A stretch of DNA of 64,000 nucleotides from Haliscomenobacter sp033763495 (GTDB taxonomy: Bacteria; Bacteroidota; Bacteroidia; Chitinophagales; Saprospiraceae): positions 1 to 64,000 of the forward strand of contig NZ_JANRKL010000152.1 in the NCBI RefSeq assembly GCF_033763495.1. The letters are read 5' to 3'. A program made the position numbers and the translations under genes. Position 1 is the first letter of the stretch. The number at the start of each line of letters is the position of its first letter. Shown here in pieces: positions 17,067 through 26,115 of this stretch. Under the pieces are notes generated by a model. The model worked only from the letters and a program-made list of their open reading frames with translations. It was not told the origin of the DNA and made no database searches.

Positions 17067-19715
17067 TCACTCACTCCGCAACGAATCCAGTGGATTGCTC
17101 AATGCACTGCGCAAGGCCTGAAAACCAATCGTGAGCACCGCCAACAAACTCACTGCAACTCCTGCCAACACAAACACATCCCAACTTATTTGATAGCGGT
17201 ACGCAAAATCTTTGAGCCATTCCTGCATCAGGTACCAGGCCAGGGGCGATGCGATCACCAAAGCCAATAAAACTAGTTTGAGGAAATTTTGTAAGAGCAT
17301 CCCCAGAATACTGCTCACTGATGCTCCCAGTACCTTGCGAATCCCGATTTCCTTGCTGCGTTGTTCTGCCAGATAAGTAGAAAGGGCAAACAAACCCAGG
17401 CAGGCGACAATGATGGCCAACAACGCAAAATTGGTACAAATGCGCCCGATCCGTTTTACATCATTGTACATCTGGGCAAAACTATCGTCAAGAAAAGTGT
17501 AGCGAATGGGTTGGCTGGGGGCAATTTCTTTCCAGGTAGCACTGATGTCCTGCACTGCTTTTTGCAGCTTGTTGCTCTGTAGTTTTACCGCAATCATGTT
17601 CGGGCTACTGCCCAATACCAGGCACATGCCCTCGATGTTCTCACGCATGGATTCATAGTGAAAATCTTCCACCACCCCAATAATGGTCAATTTCAGATAA
17701 CCATTGGTGATGCGCTCACCTAGGGGCTGAGCAAAATTGAGTTTTTTGGCCAGAGCCTGATTGATGATCACCCCTTGGGAATCGCTGCGCATGCCTTCCA
17801 TAAAATTTCTGCCCTGGACTATTTTCATTCCCATGGTATGAATGTAATCGTAGTCAATTTGCCAGATTTGAGACCCGAAAGAATTGCCATCCTGCTCTTT
17901 TTTTTCATCCCACATTTCTGTACCATTTCTTTTTGCACCATTGATGGGCAAATAATCACTCACCGTCACAGCGTCCACTGCAGGCAACTGCTGCAATTGC
18001 TCTTTCAGGTTCGGGAGTTTGTCTCCCAACGTTTGGGTGCCTTGTAGCAGTATGACCTGATCTTTTTCAAAACCCAGTTTTTTGTTCAGGATGTAATTCA
18101 TTTGACGGGTTACGACCAAAGTGCCAATAATCAGCACGATGGAAGTGGTGAACTGAAAAACCACCAAAGCACTGCGTAAACCACTGTTTTTGCTGCCTTT
18201 GCTCAACTTGCCCTTGAGTACCTGGATCGGTTTGAAAGAGGAAAGGTAAAAGGCCGGATAGATGCCCGCCAATAAACCCACCAAAATGGTTGATGCGGCA
18301 ATACTTGGTAAAAACCACCAAGCGAGCCAGGGTAGCTGCAATGATTTGCCGGAAAGCAGGTTGAAGTAGGGGAGGAGCAACCAGGCGAAAACCAAACCTA
18401 GTAAAAACGAGAAGGCGCTGAACAAAAGGGATTCGCTCAAAAATTGCCCAATCAGCGATTCGCGGGTGGAACCCACCGTTTTGCGTAAACCCACCTCCTT
18501 GGCCCGATTGGCCGAACGGGCAGTAGACAAGTTGATAAAATTGATGACTGCAATGAGCAAAATAAAACCCGCAATGGCCCCAAAGAGCCATACAAAGCGG
18601 ATATCGCCGTGGCTCATCCCGTCCTGAATGTCGGCGGAGTGCAAATGGACGTCTGATACGGCTTGTAAATACAATCTTCCACTTTTTTTGATGCGTTCTT
18701 GCTCGGCTTTGGAAAGATTGGCACCCAGGTATTTTTCAACAATGACTGGCATCAACTTTTGCTCCAGTTTGACAAGGTCGGTTCCCTGGCGGAGCAACAC
18801 GTAGGTGTGGTAATTGCTGGCGTTCCAATTATTCCCTTCCCCAGGGTAAAATTCCAAACCTTTCATCGTGAATAAAAAATCGTATTGCAGGTGGGAATTG
18901 GGGGGGAAATCGGCGATGACACCCCCAATTTTGATCGGGTTGTCGGTATTGTTGTTGGCAATGAGGGTTTTGCCTACTGGGTTTTCATTGGGGAAGTACT
19001 TGTCCGCCTTGCGTTTGGTAATGACGATGGTATTGGGTTCGTCCAGGGCATGTTTGGGGTCGCCGTAAATCATCGGAATTTGTAGAATGTCCAACAGTTC
19101 CTGATCGGCAAAGGTGAAACCCTCTTCGTAGGTGTTTTGGTTGGACTCAGCGCGGCGAATGGGATTGCCCCCTCCGGTGAAAAGGCTGTTCGGATTGATG
19201 CGGGCCACTGTTTCAAACTCGGGGAATTCATCCTTCAAGGCCTTGGCGAAAGGGGCCGGAAAATTTACTCCTTTACCTGCAAATTCTCCCTCGGTCATCT
19301 CGCCGATCACGCGGTAAATGCGCCCTGTTTCGGGGTAATGGCGGTCGTAATTGAGTTCATCGAGGATGAACAAGGCGATCAACAAACAGGCTGCAATCCC
19401 TATGGCAAAGCCGCCAATTTTGATGCTCGAATACATTTTGTGCTTGGCCAGGTTGCGCCAGGCGATTTTGAAATTGCTTTTGTACATGTCGGGTGAAAAT
19501 TGAATGGTGATTTTACGAATGGTAGACAGTCGGAAAGAACGCAAGACATCCCACACAAAGGCACGGCGGGCCACTCTTGACCCTTTTTCCGCGCAGCGTA
19601 CATCGAATAATTCATAAGCATCGCCCTGGATTTCCTCCAGCAACTCGGGTCGGCAGTACCATTCCAAAAAGCGGTCGGCCCAGCGGGGCGGTCGTGGTGG
19701 CTGGGCTGCACTCAT
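17067..19715 (-). CDS. FtsX/MacB-type ABC transporter permease with N-terminal prefix domain
   Basis: An 882-residue inner-membrane protein. Residues ~1-60 (PRWADRFLEWYCRPELLEEIQGDAYELF) form the permease-prefix domain often found on PadR-linked permeases. Then follow TM1 (~95-120), a large periplasmic MacB core domain, three TM helices with the FtsX cytoplasmic motif NRAKEVGLRKTVGSTR, a second periplasmic domain, and a second FtsX unit (RSKEIGIRKVLGAS). The ATPase is not encoded here. The ATG overlaps the stop of padR in an ATGA, indicating translational coupling and a two-gene operon; a longer start would lie inside padR. By family these permeases act in export or envelope mechanotransmission, and PadR partners often respond to stress or drugs. 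The substrate is unknown. Confidence 0.88.
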   Translation of the reverse strand: MSAAQPPRPPRWADRFLEWYCRPELLEEIQGDAYELFDVRCAEKGSRVARRAFVWDVLRSFRLSTIRKITIQFSPDMYKSNFKIAWRNLAKHKMYSSIKIGGFAIGIAACLLIALFILDELNYDRHYPETGRIYRVIGEMTEGEFAGKGVNFPAPFAKALKDEFPEFETVARINPNSLFTGGGNPIRRAESNQNTYEEGFTFADQELLDILQIPMIYGDPKHALDEPNTIVITKRKADKYFPNENPVGKTLIANNNTDNPIKIGGVIADFPPNSHLQYDFLFTMKGLEFYPGEGNNWNASNYHTYVLLRQGTDLVKLEQKLMPVIVEKYLGANLSKAEQERIKKSGRLYLQAVSDVHLHSADIQDGMSHGDIRFVWLFGAIAGFILLIAVINFINLSTARSANRAKEVGLRKTVGSTRESLIGQFLSESLLFSAFSFLLGLVFAWLLLPYFNLLSGKSLQLPWLAWWFLPSIAASTILVGLLAGIYPAFYLSSFKPIQVLKGKLSKGSKNSGLRSALVVFQFTTSIVLIIGTLVVTRQMNYILNKKLGFEKDQVILLQGTQTLGDKLPNLKEQLQQLPAVDAVTVSDYLPINGAKRNGTEMWDEKKEQDGNSFGSQIWQIDYDYIHTMGMKIVQGRNFMEGMRSDSQGVIINQALAKKLNFAQPLGERITNGYLKLTIIGVVEDFHYESMRENIEGMCLVLGSSPNMIAVKLQSNKLQKAVQDISATWKEIAPSQPIRYTFLDDSFAQMYNDVKRIGRICTNFALLAIIVACLGLFALSTYLAEQRSKEIGIRKVLGASVSSILGMLLQNFLKLVLLALVIASPLAWYLMQEWLKDFAYRYQISWDVFVLAGVAVSLLAVLTIGFQALRSALSNPLDSLRSE

Positions 19716-20050
19716 GCCATATTGGTTTTGGGTGCAAAACCGGGAATTTGATCCCAAAGCTTCAGGTAGGTATCCCGCGATTGCTCCAGCGCTGCCCGCC
19801 CGGCTTGGGTGATGTCGAACAGGCGTTTGCGGCGGCCCCCACGTTGGGTGGTGGCTTCGCTCCATTCCGAGCGCAGGTAGCCTTTTTCTTCCAGGCGGCG
19901 TAGGGCGGCGTGCACCGCACTGATGTTGACTGAACGCCCGGTTTGTTGTTCAATTTCTTCCATTACGGATACGCCGTAGGCATTGCCGTGGAGCACGGCT
20001 ACAAGTAATAAAACGAGTTCTTCAAATTCGCCGAGATGGATGCGGTACAT
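19712..20050 (-). CDS. PadR family transcriptional regulator
   Basis: A 112-residue winged-helix repressor starting MYRIHLGEFEELVLLLVAVL, with the PadR pattern (HGNAYGVSVMEEIE, SAVHAALRRLEEKGYL, RRKRLFDITQAGRAAL). It probably represses its own operon with the overlapping permease gene. The ATG at 20050 is chosen over a TTG at 20068 because the promoter box at 20066-20073 would put the TTG upstream of the transcription start. The resulting leader is only ~10 nt. Confidence 0.88.
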   Translation of the reverse strand: MYRIHLGEFEELVLLLVAVLHGNAYGVSVMEEIEQQTGRSVNISAVHAALRRLEEKGYLRSEWSEATTQRGGRRKRLFDITQAGRAALEQSRDTYLKLWDQIPGFAPKTNMA

Positions 20051-20065
20051 GGTGGATTTGTTTTG

Positions 20066-20073
20066 CAAAAGTA
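20066..20073 (-). promoter_or_regulatory. Promoter -7 box for the padR-permease operon, with nearby palindrome
   Basis: Reads TACTTTTG on the minus strand, matching TAnnTTTG. About 20 bp further upstream lies the perfect 10-bp palindrome ATTTGCAAAT (20095-20104), which overlaps the -33 region and is a candidate PadR operator; that role is a guess from position. Confidence 0.45.
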
Positions 20074-20337
20074 AAAGTAATGGATATGTTTCAGATTTGC
20101 AAATGAAATGGGTGGGAGTGATGAATTATGAGTGATGAATAGGGTGGGTGTGTAGGGGCACTACTCGCGGGTGCCCAAAATGTGGTAATGAATGAGGAGC
20201 GATGAATATAAAGTTCTTTTGAAAGTCAACAGAGTAAATAAGTAATCAGCAAGCTAGGCTGATTAAGAAACACCGACAAGCGGCTCTGCCATTGATCGCA
20301 ATGCCTAAGATTAACGAATTGCTTGCTTTGGAGCAGC

Positions 20338-20486
20338 GCGATTCAATTGCCACGTGCTTTAGCGCGTGGTAGGGAGATTAAAAAATTTATGGGCTTTAGC
20401 CCTATTTTCAAATTTATGCCAGGGCTAAAGCCCAGTTTTAAAAAATCCTGCTAACCACGCGCTAAAGCACGTGGCAATTGAATCGC
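20338..20486. repeat. Nested inverted repeat with perfect 33-bp arms
   Basis: Outer arms 20338-20370 and 20454-20486 are perfect reverse complements (33/33), containing CCACGTGCTTTAGCGCGTGG. Inside is a second perfect pair, GGGCTTTAGCCCT (20391-20403) and AGGGCTAAAGCCC (20421-20433). The two-tier hairpin resembles REP/BIME-type elements mobilised by RAYT transposases, but no such transposase is in the window. It lies ~190 bp upstream of the ROCO gene. The rest of the 20074-20678 gap shows no gene. Confidence 0.85.
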
Positions 20487-20678
20487 ATTGCTCCTGAAAT
20501 ACTTTGATGAAAGGATGATTTCCAAAAGAGCGCTTATTTTCAAAAAAATCATCAATTGCTTGATATTCAAATCGGCTCAAGTCTAATAAAAAATCTTATA
20601 TTTACTCTTGAAGCCTGCACTGCTTTTCAGCGCGGCTTACCAGGACCTAACTGATCACTGCTAGACCTTGTGCATTTT

Positions 20679-23600
20679 ATGAACCAAGCTTTATCCCTCA
20701 TCGCAGCCGCTAAAGCCAGCCGCGCCAGCCGCCTCGACCTAGGAAATTGTGGACTCAGGGAGCTGCCCGCTGCCTTGTTTGAACTCAGCGACTTGGAAGA
20801 GTTGATGCTGAGCGATGAGTGGCTGGAATATAACCCGGTAAAAAGGCGCTGGGAAAGAATCGAAAGCCAAAACAAAGGCCACGCTAACCACATCACTTCC
20901 CTAACAGGGGTGGAGGCTTTGGGCGCTTTGAAAAAATTGGTGGCCGATGGGGAGAAATGGGAACTTAAGGATTTGACGCCCTTGGCGGCCCTTATCCAAT
21001 TGCAGTCGCTGAACTGCGCCAACACCAAAGTGCGCGATTTGGCACCTTTGGCGGCCCTGACCCAATTGCAGGTGCTGAACTGCGCCTCCACCCAAGTGCG
21101 CGATTTGGCGCCACTGGCGGCCTTGACCCAATTGCAGGTGCTGAACTGCGCCAACACCCAAGTGAGCGATTTGGCACCACTGGCGGCCCTGACCCAAGTG
21201 CAGTCGCTTTTCTGCTCCGCCACCCAAGTGAGCGATTTGGCGCCACTGGCGGCCCTGACCCAATTGAAGTTGTTTTACTGTTACACAACCCAAGTGCGCG
21301 ATTTGGCACCACTGGCAGCCCTGACCCAATTGCAGTCGCTTGACTGCGCCAACACCCAAGTGAGCGATTTGGCACCACTGGCGGCCCTGACCCAATTGCT
21401 GTCGCTTTCCTGCGCCTCCACCCAAGTGAGCGATTTGGCACCACTGGCGGCCCTGACCCAATTACAGTCGCTGCACTGCTACGACACCCAAGTGAGCGAT
21501 TTGGCACCTTTGGAAGGCTTAGTCAACATGTATGATCTGGTAATTGATGGAAACAGCATCAAGGAAAAAAAGGATTTGAAACGGCTGATACAACTTCCCA
21601 ACATCAAGGAACTGCGCATAAAAAACACGCCAGCGCTTAATAATCCCTCCCTTTTTAGTGAAGATGGTCATGAAAATGTTTTAGCCGAGGCAAAAACCTA
21701 CCTGGCATCCTTGCAGGGTCAATCGTCGATTGTTTATGAGACCAAAATGATTCTGACGGGTGAAGGGGAGGTAGGAAAGACCAGTGTACGCAATAAATTG
21801 GTCATGGGCAATGGGCAATTTGCGGCAGTACCAAAGAAAGGAAGTTCTACGGAGGGTTTTGAACTGGATAGTTATCAGGCCACGATTGATGTGAAAGGAG
21901 TACCCCAAAAGGTGATCGTCAACATCTGGGATTTGGGCGGCCAGGATGTACAGTTGCCTACCCATCAATTTTTTATGCGACATAGTTCTTTGTACCTGTT
22001 TGTATTTAAATCAAGATTCAATGACGAACAAAATCGATTTGAAAAATGGCTTTATTTGATTCAAAAGCTGAGTAATAACCCCCGCAATCCTGCGGCGGTC
22101 TGCCCGGTCATAGGGGTCATGAACCAGTTTGACGAACAAAACAAACTGGCCTCCGCCAATTATTGGCTGGAGGCTTACAAAGGACAGTTGAAAACATTTG
22201 TTACCGTCAATTGTACCCGATTGAATGATCCCGGGATTGAAAACTTGAAGCGGGAGATTGAGCAACAACTGTCCAATATTGAAGGTTTTGGCAAATTTGA
22301 GATGAACGACGACTGGATCGCAGTCAGAAATGAATTAAAAGCCATCAGCCCTCAGGATAAAATCATTTCCTACACTCGATACAAGCGCATTTGTGAACAA
22401 AAAAAGGTGCTGGATACCCTGGCACAAGAATCCTTGCTCAATTTGTTGGACAAATTGGGTGCTTTGTTGTGGTACGAAGATGGAGTGGTCCATTTGAGCC
22501 CATCCGAAAATGAAAAATTAAGGAATGTGGTGTTTTTAGACCATCAATGGGCCTCACAAGCCATCTACCAATTGTTGATTGACAAAAACCAATTGATCGA
22601 CCATGAAGCCTCGATGAGTTTTGATGAACTGAAACTTCTTTGGAAAGGCAAGTATTGGGACTACCATGAACACCTGATTTTGATGATGAAACGTTTTGGC
22701 TTTTGTTTTGAAACCCAGGACAAAAACCATTTTATACTGACCCCGCTGCTCACCCTGATCAGACACCCAGAAGCCGATGCCTTCAAAAATCAATTCTACC
22801 GTGCTACCAACAAGGTATTGCGCTTGCGTTTGGACTACGTGGATAGCAATAAAGAGGACATCATGCCGCGTGCCCTGACCGCGCGCTTAATTGCCATTAA
22901 GCACAAAGATATTTTTAAATGCGCCGATGAAAAACGATTGTACTGGCGACATGGCGTGGCTTTACACAATAAAAGAACCGATTCAAGGGCTTTGATCGAA
23001 GAGAATACCAAAAGAGGCGTGATTGACATCACAGTAAGCGGGGAAAAGGCGAGAGAATACTTAGGTGAGTTATTGGCTGCTTACGATGATTTGCATGATT
23101 CTTTGGGTGGTTTGCGCCCGAACTATTTAATCCCCTGCAATTGTTTGGTTTGTGCCCATAACCCTGAACCGCACTATTTTGAAAAAGAAGGCGAACTGGA
23201 AGAACGTTTAAAAAATGGCAGAGATGACATCGAATGTAAGCGGAAGCCTTTTGAAAGAGTACTGATCAGACCGATGATCAGCGATGTGATTGATATCGAC
23301 CGAACTAGAGGAATTGAAATAGGAGGCCATTTAGGTGGGCACTTTGATCGAATGGATTTGGGAGGAACGGGCAAAGATGGTGATTTCTTTTACATTGATA
23401 ATCGAGGGGCAACAATTGATACGTTTGGGGGCAAAGTAGTAAAACCAGAAGAGCCGAAAGGCACGCAAACAATCGACATACCAGCTCCGGTGTTGCCCCC
23501 TCCGCCCAAACCTTTTTTCGAAACCCATTTTGGCAAAAGTACAATCAAGGGGCTTATTGTGCTGGTGATTGGAGCTGTTGCGGGGAGTGTATTGGATTAT

Positions 23601-23894
23601 TTTATTGATTTTCAATTTATTTGGCAAACTGCCTTGGTGAGCGGCTTATTCTATTTTCTCCTTTCATTCAACAATGATCCCAAATACCGCTTTTCACGCT
23701 ATGCAGTATGGATATTGGGGACATGGCTGGTAATTGGAACCATTTTACCCAATATTGAGGCTTGGGCCAATATTCAAAACGACGTAATCAATGGTTCAAT
23801 TCACTTCGTCAGTGATAACAATGTTGTACTGACTATTGCGGCATTGGTTTTGAGTGGGGGGCTTTTTTGGTTGGATTTCAAACAAAATAAATAG
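20679..23894 (+). CDS. Leucine-rich-repeat ROCO GTPase with C-terminal membrane segments
   Basis: About 1071 residues. An N-terminal LRR-like helix-strand (SRLDLGNCGLRELP) is followed by eight 22-residue LRR units (residues ~100-275, consensus APLAALTQLQSLNCANTQVSDL). A Roc GTPase domain has P-loop GEGEVGKTS (~361-369), switch II WDLGGQD and NQFD in place of NKxD. A COR domain follows, then a cysteine cluster (IPCNCLVCAHNPEPHYF...IEC) common after bacterial COR domains. A proline-rich linker (PAPVLPPPPKP) leads to about three or four hydrophobic segments in the last ~130 residues. ROCO proteins are GTP-switched dimers; the membrane tail suggests a membrane-associated output. The ATG at 20679 is preferred to a GTG three codons earlier. 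No operon partner is present, so the pathway is unknown. Confidence 0.88.
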   Translation: MNQALSLIAAAKASRASRLDLGNCGLRELPAALFELSDLEELMLSDEWLEYNPVKRRWERIESQNKGHANHITSLTGVEALGALKKLVADGEKWELKDLTPLAALIQLQSLNCANTKVRDLAPLAALTQLQVLNCASTQVRDLAPLAALTQLQVLNCANTQVSDLAPLAALTQVQSLFCSATQVSDLAPLAALTQLKLFYCYTTQVRDLAPLAALTQLQSLDCANTQVSDLAPLAALTQLLSLSCASTQVSDLAPLAALTQLQSLHCYDTQVSDLAPLEGLVNMYDLVIDGNSIKEKKDLKRLIQLPNIKELRIKNTPALNNPSLFSEDGHENVLAEAKTYLASLQGQSSIVYETKMILTGEGEVGKTSVRNKLVMGNGQFAAVPKKGSSTEGFELDSYQATIDVKGVPQKVIVNIWDLGGQDVQLPTHQFFMRHSSLYLFVFKSRFNDEQNRFEKWLYLIQKLSNNPRNPAAVCPVIGVMNQFDEQNKLASANYWLEAYKGQLKTFVTVNCTRLNDPGIENLKREIEQQLSNIEGFGKFEMNDDWIAVRNELKAISPQDKIISYTRYKRICEQKKVLDTLAQESLLNLLDKLGALLWYEDGVVHLSPSENEKLRNVVFLDHQWASQAIYQLLIDKNQLIDHEASMSFDELKLLWKGKYWDYHEHLILMMKRFGFCFETQDKNHFILTPLLTLIRHPEADAFKNQFYRATNKVLRLRLDYVDSNKEDIMPRALTARLIAIKHKDIFKCADEKRLYWRHGVALHNKRTDSRALIEENTKRGVIDITVSGEKAREYLGELLAAYDDLHDSLGGLRPNYLIPCNCLVCAHNPEPHYFEKEGELEERLKNGRDDIECKRKPFERVLIRPMISDVIDIDRTRGIEIGGHLGGHFDRMDLGGTGKDGDFFYIDNRGATIDTFGGKVVKPEEPKGTQTIDIPAPVLPPPPKPFFETHFGKSTIKGLIVLVIGAVAGSVLDYFIDFQFIWQTALVSGLFYFLLSFNNDPKYRFSRYAVWILGTWLVIGTILPNIEAWANIQNDVINGSIHFVSDNNVVLTIAALVLSGGLFWLDFKQNK
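20976..21503 (+). repeat. Eight tandem 66-bp coding repeats (LRR units)
   Basis: In-frame repeats inside the ROCO gene. Neighbouring units differ mostly at the variable Leu-x-Cys positions, while the stretch encoding CAAGTG..CGATTTGGC recurs nearly unchanged. Such near-identity suggests recent duplication and possible copy-number change by recombination. Confidence 0.9.
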
Positions 23895-24235
23895 CTGCTT
23901 AATAAAAACACAGATATTTCCCCCTTTTCTCTCCCGCTTTCCCAGGACTCACGATTAAGGTTATGGAGTGGGGCGGTGGGGTGGCCTCCCACGGATAAAT
24001 CCATGTGTGGCGAGGTGGTTCGGGCCGTGGTAGGTTAATACGAGCAAAGAGGGAGTACGGGGATAATGATCAAATAAATCCATTATTTTCGTTTGATACA
24101 AAACCACAAAACTATGTCCGAAGCATTCAGACCAAGACTCTCTGAAACCTTTTACAAGAGTGATTTTAATGGATAAGATGCTGTAAATTAAGTGAGTAGA
24201 GACAGCTCCAGCCAAGTGAAGTTGTACATTTTGCG
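23895..24235. other. Intergenic gap, 341 bp, convergent genes
   Basis: Lies between the ROCO gene (plus) and the aminotransferase gene (minus). It holds the repeat at 23950-24010. Minus-strand reading frames here have no protein character. No terminator with a clear U-tract was found. Confidence 0.5.
23950..24010. repeat. REP-like repeat, copy A (second copy at 30388-30448)
   Basis: Shares CACGATTAA at its left end and 22 identical bases at 23982-24003 (core CCTCCCACGGATAAATCC) with 30388-30448, at nearly the same internal spacing (32 and 31 bp). The core includes the short palindrome GGATAAATCC. Confidence 0.7.
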
Positions 24236-25567
24236 CTAGTTAATGCCTGAGATTAACCCATCCCTCAGTACCTCCAGCACCCAATCCACCTCCCCCTTCG
24301 TCACCACCAGCGCCGGCTTCAAATTCAAAATATTCCCCTGAATCAGCTTAAAAGAAATGCCCCGCTCCATACAGAAGCCCATCAATTGATTGGCTTCTTC
24401 GATCGCCCGGGTTTTGGTTTGACGATCTTTCACCAAGTCCACCGCCAAATTGAGGCCAAGACCACTGACATTGCCGATAATTGGAAACTCGGCCTGCAGT
24501 TCCAACAAACCAGCCTTGAAGTGTGCCCCCAGCTCATGCGCATGCGCAACCAGCTCTTTTTGCTCCACCTCTTCAATCACCGCCCTGGCCACCGCTGCAC
24601 AAAGCGGATTTTTCTCATGGGTATAATGGCCAATGGACTTGTGTTCCAGCACGTTGAGCCCTTCGCGGCCAATGATGCCTGCATACGGGACAATTCCGCC
24701 ACCAAATCCTTTTCCTACGACGACAATATCTGGCGTTACAAAATGTTCACTGGCGAACATTTTGCCCGTACGACCAAAGGCGGTATAGATTTCATCAAAA
24801 ATGAGCAGGATGTTGTGGGCTTTGCAGAGGGCTTGCACCTGTTCCCAATAGTAGCGGGTGGGCACGGTGGAATTGTAAAAAATGGGTTCGCTGATCAGCG
24901 CGGCAATGTCGGGATTGAACTCAATTTGGGAACGCAACTGCCGCAGGTATTCGTCGTCGATTTGCTGCTGATCGGTCCAGCCCCAGGGATTGCGGTAGTA
25001 ATCCGGTAATTCAAGGTGAATGGCTCCGGGAATCACGGGGCCCAAACCTTCCCGAAAATGGGCATCCGCCCCTAGCGAAACCGCCTGAAATCCAGCCCCG
25101 TGGAAAGTGCCATAATAGGAAAGGGTCTTCCATTTGCCCGTATACAATTTGGCCAGCATTACCGCCATTTCAATGGCTTCGGAGCCGCCGGGGCAAAAAA
25201 GGACACGGGTGAGGCCTTCGGGGGCAATGTTCACCAGTTTTTCTGCCAATTCAACAGCAGGCTCATTCGTAAAGCGGCGAGGAGCAAAAGTTAGGCTCTC
25301 CGCAATTTGCTGCTGAATGGCCTGGATTACCCTGGGATTTTGATAACCCACCGTATGGACGCCATTGCCATGCAGATCGAGGTATTTTTTGCCTGAACCA
25401 TCGTAGATGTAGGCACCTTCGGCCCGGGTGATGGTGTTGAAGACGGGGGTGGAAAGGGTTTGGTGAAAAAAGACTTGGGCATCGCGATCGAGCAAAGCTT
25501 GGGTAGCGTCGTTGTTTTCGATGGCGAGGGAGCGGATGTTCTCGCCTTGGTTGACTGGTGCTGGCAT
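24236..25567 (-). CDS. Class III PLP-dependent aminotransferase-family enzyme, possibly PbfA-like lyase
   Basis: A 443-residue class III aminotransferase-fold protein with the PLP lysine in VVVGKGFGGG (~residue 285), cofactor-contacting IFDEIYTAFGRTGK, and GGSEAIEMA. Several stretches (HQTLSTPVFN, LHGNGVHTVGY, FAPRRFTNEPAVELAEKL, FHGAGFQAVSLGADAHFR, GHYTHEKNPLCAAVAR) resemble, from memory, the (R)-1-hydroxy-2-aminoethylphosphonate ammonia-lyase (PbfA) group rather than ornithine, GABA or acetylornithine aminotransferases. No phosphonate genes (phnW, phnX, phnY, phnA) are in the window, so the substrate assignment stays tentative. A GNAT gene lies 92 bp upstream on the same strand. Expected location is the cytosol. 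Confidence 0.85.
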   Translation of the reverse strand: MPAPVNQGENIRSLAIENNDATQALLDRDAQVFFHQTLSTPVFNTITRAEGAYIYDGSGKKYLDLHGNGVHTVGYQNPRVIQAIQQQIAESLTFAPRRFTNEPAVELAEKLVNIAPEGLTRVLFCPGGSEAIEMAVMLAKLYTGKWKTLSYYGTFHGAGFQAVSLGADAHFREGLGPVIPGAIHLELPDYYRNPWGWTDQQQIDDEYLRQLRSQIEFNPDIAALISEPIFYNSTVPTRYYWEQVQALCKAHNILLIFDEIYTAFGRTGKMFASEHFVTPDIVVVGKGFGGGIVPYAGIIGREGLNVLEHKSIGHYTHEKNPLCAAVARAVIEEVEQKELVAHAHELGAHFKAGLLELQAEFPIIGNVSGLGLNLAVDLVKDRQTKTRAIEEANQLMGFCMERGISFKLIQGNILNLKPALVVTKGEVDWVLEVLRDGLISGIN

Positions 25568-25659
25568 GATTTTAAAAGACTAATTTCCGGTGAAGCTAAA
25601 GCCAAATTGCCGGAATTCTCGGACTACTACTTTAAGCTTTTGTTACCTCTGCTGACGCG

Positions 25660-26115
25660 CTATAACTTTTTCTCATAAAACACACTCAAACCCGTAATTG
25701 GATAATCCCCAAAATGATCAACTACATAGTAGCCCAACTTTCGGTACAATTGTTGCGCAGCCGTATGGTACACGCCCGTTTCTAGATTCAACTGCATGAT
25801 GCCTTTTTCCTGAGCATAAGCCTCCAGTTGGGAGAGGATGTTTTCCGCGATGCCCATACCCCGGTGGCTTTCTTCCACGTACATGCGTTTGATTTCGGCG
25901 TAATCGCCCATGATTTTTACGGCACCGATGCCAACCAGTTGCGAGCCGGAGTAGGCACCGAGCATGTGGGCGCCACTTTTGAGCAGGACTTCGATGGAGT
26001 CGAGGTGGCAATTTTCCCGGCCGTACAATTCGATTTGGAAGGCATCCAGTTTGGCGATGAGGGATTGCACTTGCTCATCGGCGGGGGAGACGGTTGTGAT
26101 GGTAATGGGTGTCAT
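25660..26115 (-). CDS. GNAT family N-acetyltransferase
   Basis: A 151-residue single-domain acetyltransferase. Motif A is visible as AEIKRMYVEESHRGMGIAE (acetyl-CoA pyrophosphate loop R-G-M-G-I-A), with the later motif B segment LYRKLGYYVVDHFGDY. Substrate unknown; the MYVEESHRGMG...LNLETG arrangement is common in small bacterial GNATs acting on amino-acid-like molecules. It may be co-transcribed with the downstream aminotransferase-like gene. Confidence 0.88.
   Translation of the reverse strand: MTPITITTVSPADEQVQSLIAKLDAFQIELYGRENCHLDSIEVLLKSGAHMLGAYSGSQLVGIGAVKIMGDYAEIKRMYVEESHRGMGIAENILSQLEAYAQEKGIMQLNLETGVYHTAAQQLYRKLGYYVVDHFGDYPITGLSVFYEKKL

Noticed and set aside
20901..21461. Repetitive minus-strand frames opposite the LRR units
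   Set aside because: Their repetition simply mirrors the 66-bp coding repeats of the ROCO gene.
20976..21503. Tandem repeats considered as a CRISPR array
   Set aside because: Units are contiguous 66-bp in-frame LRR codons without spacers, and no cas genes are present.
20338..23894. ROCO gene as part of an antiphage island
   Set aside because: No nuclease, reverse transcriptase, ATPase, toxin or mobile gene flanks it; the role remains open.
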